Assembly: GCA_965658965.1 (NCBI GenBank)
Contig: CBFHVV010000086.1
Location: forward strand, 1 to 12,058
Reading direction: 5' to 3'
Length of the DNA: 12,058 nucleotides
From: Croceimicrobium sp965658965
GTDB lineage: Bacteria; Bacteroidota; Bacteroidia; Flavobacteriales; Schleiferiaceae
The first letter of the stretch is position 1; each line of letters opens with the position of its first letter. Made by a program: the position numbers and the translations under genes. Of this stretch, positions 7,031-12,058 are shown in pieces. Under the pieces are notes generated by a model. It did not search any database, had not been told where the DNA came from, and worked only from the letters and a program-made list of their open reading frames with translations.

Positions 7031-7093
7031 TTGCGACAAAGGCTGTACTGGCTGCAACAAAGGTAGTAAGGCTTGCGATATGGTCTGTGCGGC
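7031..7093 (+). repeat. 21-bp imperfect tandem repeat, three copies
   Basis: Three consecutive 21-bp units start at 7031, 7052 and 7073, each near TTGCGACAAAGGCTGTACTGG. A fourth, poorer unit may follow at 7094. The period is a multiple of three, and on both strands a short open frame crosses it as seven-residue repeats, but neither frame gives a recognisable protein. Confidence 0.6.
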
Positions 7094-7168
7094 TTGTTTT
7101 TGGTGTATTGCTATGGGAGAGAAATAGGCAAGAAGAGCTGCAACAGCTGCGATTTAAAAAGTATGGAC

Positions 7169-7196
7169 GGTGTACTGAAATTGTGTAAATCGCTAG
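7169..7196 (+). repeat. Extra IS-end-like sequence outside the IS256-family element
   Basis: GGTGTACTGAAATTGTGTAA followed by ATCGCTAG closely resembles both terminal repeats of the adjacent IS, in the same orientation as its left end, with one base missing. The last part (TGTGTAAATCGCTAG) matches the right-end repeat better than the left one does. It lies 36 bp outside the left end and is not explained by the present insertion. It may be the relic of an earlier, related insertion. Confidence 0.65.
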
Positions 7197-7232
7197 CCAT
7201 GACATCTTTTTTTGTGTCGTAGTTTTCAAGAC

Positions 7233-8577
7233 AGTGTACCGAAAAGTGTGTAAATCTCTCAGGGCGGATTATTAATTTAATCGATTTTCAAACATAATCA
7301 TAAACTGGTTATAAATTTTACCCCAGTCCCTTATGGGCATAGTCCATTTTCGGGTTGCTTCATGAATAGCGAGATAAACGGATTTGAGTACGGCTTCATC
7401 GGAAGGGAAAGAGAGTTTGTTTTTGGTGTACTTACGAATCTTGCCGTTCAGGTTTTCAATGACATTGGTAGTGTAAATGATCTTGCGCATTTCCATAGGA
7501 AATTGAAGAAAAGCGGTTAGCTCCGACCAGTTGTCTTCCCAGCTTTTGATGGCGTAGCCATATTTATCGACCCATTTATCACGGAGCCTATCCAAAGCCT
7601 GCAGTGCAGCCTGCTCATTGGCCGCAGAGTAGATATCTTTCATATCCTTAGTAAAGAGCCTTCGGTCTTTCCAACTCACGAACTTACAGGAGTTCCTGAT
7701 CTGATGTACGATACAGATTTGCTTGGTAGACTCTGGGAAGACGCTAGCAATGGCTTGGGTAAAGCCTTTAAGGTTATCGGTAGCGGTAATCAAGATGTCT
7801 TGAACCCCACGTGCTTTTAAATCGGTAAGAACGCTCATCCAAAAAGAGGCGGATTCTTTTTGTCCTAGCCAAATGCCGAGTACTTCTTTGAGACCATCCT
7901 GTCGAAGCCCCAAGACTAGGTAGATGGTCTTGTTAACCACCCGGTGGTCCTCTCTAACTTTAAAAACAATGCCGTCCATCCAAACGACACAGTATATCGA
8001 TTCCAAAGGCCTGTTCTGCCATGCGATAGCATCTTGACTCACCCGGTCGGTAATACGCGATATAGCAGAGGCTGAGATCTCAAAATCATAAATCTCGACA
8101 ATCTGCTGCTCGATATCTCGCACACTCATGCCTTTGGCGTACATGGAGATAATAACGTTCTCCACCCCATCGGCAATATTCTTTCGTTTGGGCACCAGCA
8201 GGGGGTCAAAGCTACTTTCTCGATCTCGTGGTACCCGAATATCGGTCTCTCCGTACTGATTACGGAGCTTTTTCTTGCTGTGGCCATTACGAGCATTGCC
8301 GTTCTGTGAACGCTCGTTTTTCTCGTAGCCTAGATGGTTGTCCATCTCGCCTTCTAAAATGGCTTCTACGCCTCGTTTCTGAAGCTGTTGTAAAAAGGAA
8401 AAGAGTTCTTCTCCGTTTTTGAACTGCTTAAAAAAATCCTCATCAAAGGCATCTTCTTTTTTCATAGTGTTGGTAAAGTACCCCGAAAAGTTATCTCCAA
8501 AATTTTTCCTGGCCATTAATCTGGCCGAAAAATTATAGGATAACTTTTCTAGCGATTTACACACTTTGTGGTACACT
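7233..8577 (-). mobile_element. IS256-family insertion sequence, apparently complete
   Basis: The 1345-bp element has a full transposase gene between near-perfect 27-bp terminal inverted repeats at 7233-7259 and 8551-8577 (24 of 27 positions agree). Read inwards both begin AGTGTACC and continue to AAAGTGTGTAAATC. The size is usual for IS256 relatives. I could not find an 8-9 bp target duplication: the left flank ends TTCAAGAC and the right flank begins ACCCGAAAG. This points to an old insertion, a flank rearrangement, or slightly different true ends. The transposase frame is intact, so the element could be active if the ends are functional. Confidence 0.88.
7272..8465 (-). CDS. IS256-family DDE transposase (mutator type)
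   Basis: The 397-residue protein catalyses cut-and-circularise transposition of its own IS. The N-terminal region has GVEAILEGEMDNHLGYEK and NARNGHSKKK, typical of the family. The DDE catalytic residues are D164 (VWMDG), D230 (TATDNLKGF) and E337 (TTNVIENLNGKIRK). The insertion domain and the CIVHQIRNSCKFVSWKDRR block are intact, so no damage is visible. I place the start at the ATG at 8465 (MKKEDAFDEDFF), where family similarity usually begins. In-frame alternatives are ATG 8516 and a GTG at 8576. The GTG lies inside the terminal inverted repeat, which makes it the least likely. It is the only gene of the element. Confidence 0.93.
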   Translation of the reverse strand: MKKEDAFDEDFFKQFKNGEELFSFLQQLQKRGVEAILEGEMDNHLGYEKNERSQNGNARNGHSKKKLRNQYGETDIRVPRDRESSFDPLLVPKRKNIADGVENVIISMYAKGMSVRDIEQQIVEIYDFEISASAISRITDRVSQDAIAWQNRPLESIYCVVWMDGIVFKVREDHRVVNKTIYLVLGLRQDGLKEVLGIWLGQKESASFWMSVLTDLKARGVQDILITATDNLKGFTQAIASVFPESTKQICIVHQIRNSCKFVSWKDRRLFTKDMKDIYSAANEQAALQALDRLRDKWVDKYGYAIKSWEDNWSELTAFLQFPMEMRKIIYTTNVIENLNGKIRKYTKNKLSFPSDEAVLKSVYLAIHEATRKWTMPIRDWGKIYNQFMIMFENRLN

Positions 8578-8899
8578 ACCCGAAAGACCGAAAATTCTTA
8601 CTATTGAGGCGAGCAGAAACATTTGGCATTCCGAGAATAATTATTATCTTTTTATAGCTGTCATATTAATACACCAGTCTATAAGACAATACTGAACAAT
8701 TGGTCATTGCGCTAGTTATTTTTGTAGAAGGTTTTTAGTGTAAGTGTTAAGTAATTGAATTACTGGTGCTTGGTTTGAGAAGCAATACGATCAATTGGTA
8801 TCTATCGCGAACACTCACCTTCAGTCTAGCTGTCAAGCTAAGGGGGAACCTCTTCAGGTGAAACCACTCAAATAATTTTTAACAAAATCAAAAACTAAT
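8578..8899. other. Non-coding stretch between the IS and the DUF4199-like gene
   Basis: No gene found. At 8815-8861 TCACCT pairs with AGGTGA, enclosing TAGCT-GTCA-AGCTA (8827-8840), which could fold into a two-tier hairpin in the leader of the downstream gene. A weak -7-like TAATTTTT lies at 8873-8880. Nothing else stands out. Confidence 0.4.
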
Positions 8900-9382
8900 A
8901 TGGATTTATTTAAAGAACACGGATTAAGAATTTCACGAAAAAACGGCTTGCTGTTGGGCGTTTTACTTATAGCCTACTTTCTGTTAATGAAGGTTATAGG
9001 TCTCGGACACAATTATTACCTGCGGGCATTCAACGCAGTCTTAGTACTTTTAATGATGCAGCAAGGGGTAAAGGCTTATCGTCAAAATTTAGAAAGCGAG
9101 AAATACGGCACTTTCTTTGAACTCTTCAAGCTAACCATGCGCACAGCCTTTATTGGTATCTCTATTTTTAGCGTGTTTTTAGCTTTTTATCTCGATTTAT
9201 TAAATCCAGCTTTTATGGCAGAGATAAAAACTATGGAAAGCACTAGTCCCTACTTGAGTCCAGTTTCAGTAGTAGGTATAGTGTTTATCGAAGGCTTCGG
9301 TTCAGCCTTTGTACTGAGTTACCTATTAATTCAAGCAGTGAAAAAGAGGACGGTAGAGTTGAAGCCCGAGTCTATTAAATAG
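8900..9382 (+). CDS. DUF4199-like four-helix membrane protein
   Basis: The 160-residue protein has four hydrophobic segments at about 16-34, 41-56, 80-104 and 121-147, predicting an inner-membrane protein with both ends in the cytoplasm. The pattern resembles DUF4199 proteins, which are common and almost confined to Bacteroidota: a NGLLLGVLLIAYFLLMKVIG first helix, a conserved LRAFN start of the second, the YGTFFELFKLTMRTAF run before helix three, and DLLNPAFM after it. Function is unknown for the family. It is monocistronic here and convergent with the S4/YwbE pair, with about 50 bp between the stop codons. The alternative is an unrelated four-helix protein. The gene itself looks sound. Confidence 0.7.
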   Translation: MDLFKEHGLRISRKNGLLLGVLLIAYFLLMKVIGLGHNYYLRAFNAVLVLLMMQQGVKAYRQNLESEKYGTFFELFKLTMRTAFIGISIFSVFLAFYLDLLNPAFMAEIKTMESTSPYLSPVSVVGIVFIEGFGSAFVLSYLLIQAVKKRTVELKPESIK

Positions 9383-9433
9383 AATAGTGAAATAGTTAAG
9401 CACCTTCTGTAGCTTCTATAGAGCTTAGTAGAA

Positions 9434-9631
9434 TTAATTATCTATGATATTTTTTACTCTTCCTACTTGGTCATCTTCTAGACGCACCTTAATGCCATGA
9501 GGATGACTTGTAGACTTAGTTAAAATATCCTTCACTACGCCTTCTGTTAAGTGACCGCTACGCTGGTCGGTTTTAAGCACGATTTCAACCGTGGCGCCGA
9601 TGCGGATGTTTACTCGAAGCTTTCCATTCAT
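9434..9631 (-). CDS. YwbE family protein (DUF2196)
   Basis: This 65-residue protein matches the YwbE family almost throughout: NIRIGATVEIVLKTDQRSG, HLTEGVVKDILTKS, then HPHGIKVRLED and QVGRVKNII. The family consists of small basic KOW/SH3-like proteins of about 60-70 residues found in Firmicutes and Bacteroidota; no molecular role is established, though the fold suggests nucleic-acid or ribosome contact. Its ATG overlaps the stop of the upstream S4 gene as ATGA, so it is translated by coupling from the same message. That pairing with an RNA-binding S4 protein supports an RNA-related role, which is inference. The length is full. Confidence 0.88.
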   Translation of the reverse strand: MNGKLRVNIRIGATVEIVLKTDQRSGHLTEGVVKDILTKSTSHPHGIKVRLEDDQVGRVKNIIDN

Positions 9632-9849
9632 GCTATCACTTCTATAGTTTGTCCATTAAAGTTAACCTTATCTCCGAGGCGAATTTTCTTGCGCTTTTCT
9701 AAGGCCACCACATCATTGACTAAAACATCGCCATTCTTAATAAAAGTATGAGCCTCACCGCCAGAATTAACTAGTCGCATAAGCTTTAAGAGGGTATCTA
9801 GAGTAATAAATTCCTCACCCTGATTTAGAGTGAAAGTTTGATTCGTCAT
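9628..9849 (-). CDS. Small RNA-binding S4-domain protein (YbcJ/YaaA type)
   Basis: This is a 73-residue, single-domain S4 protein. It has the family's TLDTLLKLMRLVNSGGEAHT stretch, the FIKNGDVLVNDV turn, where S4 proteins contact structured RNA, and EKRKKIRLGDKVNF at the end. Relatives such as YbcJ and YaaA are small cytosolic RNA-binding proteins, some linked to ribosomes. I place the start at the ATG at 9849. A longer in-frame start at 9912 would add 21 unrelated hydrophobic residues and would lie upstream of the predicted promoter at 9867-9874, so it is unlikely. The leader would be only about 10-18 nt. It overlaps the YwbE gene by 4 bp and leads the two-gene operon. Confidence 0.85.
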   Translation of the reverse strand: MTNQTFTLNQGEEFITLDTLLKLMRLVNSGGEAHTFIKNGDVLVNDVVALEKRKKIRLGDKVNFNGQTIEVIA

Positions 9850-9866
9850 AATAATAACATTCTGCG

Positions 9867-9874
9867 CAAAGGTA
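9867..9874 (-). promoter_or_regulatory. -7 promoter box of the S4-YwbE operon
   Basis: On the minus strand this reads TACCTTTG followed by CGC, an exact TAnnTTTG box, the same sequence as the truA box. It lies 17 bp before ATG 9849 and decides the start of the S4 gene. No clear -33 TTG is visible. Confidence 0.55.
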
Positions 9875-9958
9875 ATTTGAAAGATTTCGAAATTGTAAAT
9901 GATGAATGACAATTTGGCTCAGTTAAGCTATCACTGCTAATAAAACCTCAATAAACCA

Positions 9959-9994
9959 AAAAAGCCTCGAAATCAATTGAAATCGAGGCTTTTT
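9959..9994. terminator. Strong bidirectional rho-independent terminator
   Basis: A perfect 12-bp stem, AAAAAGCCTCGA pairing with TCGAGGCTTTTT, encloses a 12-base loop, with A-runs on the left and T-runs on the right, so it can end transcripts from either strand. On the minus strand it directly follows the tRNA-like remnant at 9998-10028, the usual place for a tRNA terminator. Confidence 0.8.
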
Positions 9995-9997
9995 GAG

Positions 9998-10028
9998 GTG
10001 GTGCCAGCTGGAATTTAGACCAGTTAGC
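9998..10028 (-). pseudogene. Possible 3' remnant of a tRNA gene (T-arm and acceptor end)
   Basis: On the minus strand this reads ACTGG, an eight-base loop TCTAAATT, CCAGC, then TGGCACCA. This is the layout of a T-arm followed by a seven-base acceptor strand and a discriminator A. The loop has eight bases instead of seven and lacks the TTCRA core, and no anticodon or D-arm follows upstream, so it cannot be a working tRNA. It sits directly before a terminator. The end sequence resembles that of a Bacteroidota tRNA, perhaps tRNA-Phe, but this is from memory. It could be a dead tRNA gene or a scar left by an element that integrated into a tRNA 3' end. Confidence 0.4.
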
Positions 10029-10532
10029 TAATGTTTTAATTATAAAGCAGTTGCAAGAAACACGTGTTTTTATTACACCTTAATCTGCACCTATTACATA
10101 TTTTGAAAGAACTATGCAAAGTAAAGCAATACTTTGCAATTAACCATTAACTATTTTTATTAGGTACTTTATTCTAAAATTAAATAGCCGGTTATTCATT
10201 TCTGTTTAGGCATTTAATAGGATAAAAATAGCTAAGGAGGGGCCGGTGATTTCGTATGTTGTGTTAAGTGAAATAACGTTTTCTTAGATGACAGTTTTAA
10301 ACTGGAGTGTGAGATTAAGTCTCCCTATTTCTTAGATCAAAATACGTTAGGTAATTGCACCTAGTGCGGAAAAGGCACGGAAACCATCAACGGCTTGATC
10401 TTAAATTACCTAGACCTCGTCAAGCCCATGGATACCTTTACGATCAAAGGGCTTCCACCTTCCAAATCTGCGCTTCGAGTTATTTCAATTAAAGCATTTA
10501 CACTAAATTATGCGCTTTAGGCTAGGAACAAT
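10029..10532. other. Non-coding stretch with interleaved complementary segments
   Basis: No gene recognised. A purine-rich AAGGAGGGG lies near 10235 but precedes only a 14-codon frame. From 10334 to 10454 there are several perfect complementary pairs: AGATCAA (10334-10340) with TTGATCT (10395-10401), TAGGTAATT (10348-10356) with AATTACCTA (10404-10412), GGCTTGA (10392-10398) with TCAAGCC (10420-10426), and AAGCCC (10422-10427) with GGGCTT (10449-10454). The first two are interleaved as in a pseudoknot. A frame of about 50 codons on the plus strand ending at 10520 crosses this area but matches no family I know. Confidence 0.4.
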
Positions 10533-12047
10533 TTAATACTGCAACCAGATTTTCTGAGAACTATAACTTCTGCCGCCACTCATGGTTTGTAGAACGTACA
10601 CGCCCTGATTTAAATCTCTAATGTTTAAGGTTTTACTAGTCCTAAAATCACCTTGGCGAATAGTTTGACCTAAGGAATTGTAGAGTACATATTTGATCTC
10701 CTGTTCGAGTTCCGATTCTAAATGTAAAACACCAGTAGTAGGGTTTGGATAAACCCGCAATTCCGCCTCTAAAGGCCCTATTTCTTCCAAACCTATATTT
10801 TGACAACCTTGTTGTAGGCATCCATAAGAATCGGTTTTAAGCATGTAGAAGTGCTGAATACGCACCGGGGCAATGTCATTGTCGACATCAATTAATTGTC
10901 CGAGATGCAAAAAGCCAGAATCTGGAGTTTCCTGGAAGGCCCATATATAGTTCCGATCTAAAGAATCATTTAAGTGATAATAGGAGCGCATCCAAATGCT
11001 GTCACCATCGGGAGTGAATTTGTAGGCTGTCGTCGGAAATTTACCGGGTCTAACTTGCACATCACCAGCTACATAAAAATTGCCATCGCTGGTGCTTATT
11101 AAATCCTGAAACCGAAAATACGGGAATTTAGGACCTGTTGTAGTGTCATAGGTCACTTGTCCTGAAGTATCAATTCGACCAAAACGTATCCGTGTATGGT
11201 CTGGATTATACGTTGTTGGGATAAACGACAAAACCTCTACCCGCGCAAAACTATAGCTGCCATCTCCATTATCTAGAGCCGCTATATTTTGACTGCCTAA
11301 ATCTTCATTAAAAGGATGAAACCATTTTAATTGACCCGTTTGTAAATCTACCCGTGCTGCAAAGGAATGATCTATATTTAACCTGCTAAGAACATCATAA
11401 TGGTTCGCTCTTCCTGAAACCAAGCAAGAACCAAATTGATCAATAACCAGATCTTCACTGTGGTAACCACCATTCATACCTGGAATGGTATCTGGAACCC
11501 TTAGCTCCCATATGGGATTGAAAGAGGTATCAAACTTTGCGACCCACAAATCATACTTATTGTAATTGGTAAGCCGGAATAATAGACCCGTTACAACGAA
11601 GGTCGAATCTGTGTCAAATACCATATCCCAAATAGCCGGAAGTGCACCTTGAAACTCCAAATGTTTTGTTGTTTTTACCGTGTCGAGAGATAGGTCAAAT
11701 TTTGTGAATCGGACAAATACAGAATCATCCCTTATATAGTCTGTTTGAGCCAAATAATAATTAGTTGAATCCGAGTGAAAACATTTAAAACAGGGAGAAA
11801 CCCTTCGAACAGAGTCTGGCGATTCATAATAGTCATAAGATTTATGAAAAATTTTCTGACCAATACTATCGAAGAGGCCGACTTGCAACAATCCTAATGA
11901 ATCACGATCCTCATCCGCAACAACAAAGCCACCATTAACAAAAAGCAAAGCAGGTCTATTCGCCCCACCAAAAGTGGAGTCCGTCTTGCTAAACCTTTGG
12001 GCACTTAGTTGCAGTGAAAAAAGAAAAAAAAGTAAGATTAATCTCAT
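10533..12047 (-). CDS. Type IX-secreted protein with C-terminal sorting domain (type A)
   Basis: This 504-residue protein is predicted to cross the inner membrane by Sec and the outer membrane by the type IX secretion system. Residues 1-17 form a signal peptide (hydrophobic core ILLFFLFSLQ, cleavage after SAQ). Residues about 425-504 are a T9SS type A sorting domain: LRVYPNPTTGVLHLES, LYNSLGQTIRQGD, then LNIRDLNQGVYVLQ and a final QKIWLQY. The middle (20-410) has repeated stretches with W/Y-rich strands, such as DLWVAKFDTSFNPIWELRV and TAYKFTPDGDSIWMRSYYHL, suggesting a beta-propeller-like body. C410 and C415, just before the sorting domain in a DSYGC-x4-C arrangement, could form a disulphide. 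Such proteins are surface-attached or released, and no enzyme motif is visible. The ATG lies 11 bp from the window end. Confidence 0.88.
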   Translation of the reverse strand: MRLILLFFLFSLQLSAQRFSKTDSTFGGANRPALLFVNGGFVVADEDRDSLGLLQVGLFDSIGQKIFHKSYDYYESPDSVRRVSPCFKCFHSDSTNYYLAQTDYIRDDSVFVRFTKFDLSLDTVKTTKHLEFQGALPAIWDMVFDTDSTFVVTGLLFRLTNYNKYDLWVAKFDTSFNPIWELRVPDTIPGMNGGYHSEDLVIDQFGSCLVSGRANHYDVLSRLNIDHSFAARVDLQTGQLKWFHPFNEDLGSQNIAALDNGDGSYSFARVEVLSFIPTTYNPDHTRIRFGRIDTSGQVTYDTTTGPKFPYFRFQDLISTSDGNFYVAGDVQVRPGKFPTTAYKFTPDGDSIWMRSYYHLNDSLDRNYIWAFQETPDSGFLHLGQLIDVDNDIAPVRIQHFYMLKTDSYGCLQQGCQNIGLEEIGPLEAELRVYPNPTTGVLHLESELEQEIKYVLYNSLGQTIRQGDFRTSKTLNIRDLNQGVYVLQTMSGGRSYSSQKIWLQY

Positions 12048-12058
12048 GGTATAAAGAT

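Larger units (their letters stand above)
6287..7168. other. G/T-rich non-coding DNA with degenerate tandem repeats
   Basis: No convincing gene. The plus strand from about 6540 to 6900 is strikingly rich in G and T and poor in C and A. It contains a 44-bp tandem repeat (6572-6879) and later a 21-bp repeat (7031-7093), listed separately. At 6460-6500 there are three GTGATA copies, two of them part of a short A/T hairpin. ATTCCAT and ATGGAAT form a long-range inverted pair near 6305 and 6361. Short open frames here contain no recognisable protein. Confidence 0.6.

Noticed and set aside
6954..7229. 91-residue minus-strand open frame with seven-residue repeats
   Set aside because: The repeats come from the 21-bp DNA repeat. 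The frame runs into the IS-end-like sequence, and the product matches nothing I know.
8466..8576. N-terminal extension of the transposase from a GTG at 8576
   Set aside because: The GTG lies inside the terminal inverted repeat and the extra residues are not typical of the family.
7225..8586. Target site duplication flanking the IS
   Set aside because: Flanks TTCAAGAC and ACCCGAAAG do not match at 8 or 9 bp, even when the ends are shifted by one base.
9850..9912. Longer start for the S4-domain protein
   Set aside because: It would begin upstream of the predicted promoter and adds residues unlike the S4 family.
10362..10520. Plus-strand open frame of about 50 codons (including MDTFTIKGLPPSKSALRVIS)
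   Set aside because: It has no good start near its beginning, no family resemblance, and lies over the paired segments. It could be a gene remnant, but I cannot support that.

Overview
The window looks like chromosomal DNA of a marine-type Bacteroidota, most likely order Flavobacteriales. The evidence is low G+C, several promoters with the Bacteroidota -7 box (TAnnTTTG), a secreted protein with a type IX secretion sorting domain, an S4-domain/YwbE gene pair, a DUF4199-like membrane protein, and start sites with little Shine-Dalgarno sequence. The species cannot be named from this sequence.

Layout. Positions 1-3220 are an ordinary housekeeping block: the 5' part of a YfcE-type metallophosphoesterase (minus strand), divergent from a plus-strand operon of truA, an MsbA-like ABC exporter and a small membrane protein. 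Positions 3221-8899 are an accessory, decaying region. It holds a DUF3124 lipoprotein gene followed directly by the wreck of a marC gene (minus strand), a 590-bp non-coding stretch, a two-gene HTH-PIN toxin-antitoxin-like module (plus strand), a broken YdeI-like gene, about 900 bp of non-coding G/T-rich DNA with a degenerate 44-bp tandem repeat and a separate 21-bp repeat, and an intact IS256-family insertion sequence with an extra IS-end-like copy just outside it. Positions 8900-12058 return to core-like genes: a DUF4199-like membrane protein, the convergent S4/YwbE pair, a strong bidirectional terminator next to what looks like the 3' remnant of a tRNA gene, a structured non-coding stretch, and a type IX-secreted protein.

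How the parts fit. truA, the exporter and the small membrane protein are tightly packed and probably co-transcribed. The S4 and YwbE genes overlap by 4 bp and probably share the promoter seen at 9867-9874. The HTH and PIN genes overlap by 11 bp, the usual antitoxin-then-toxin order, with a candidate promoter and a tandem 9-bp operator-like repeat upstream. The middle region has two pseudogenes, one IS, extra IS-end sequence, satellite-like repeats and a selfish module, so it reads as a site that has repeatedly gained DNA and is now eroding.

I found no clearly new multi-gene system. The least explained items are the 44-bp G/T-rich satellite, the interleaved complementary segments at 10334-10454, the third IS end, and the tRNA-like remnant.
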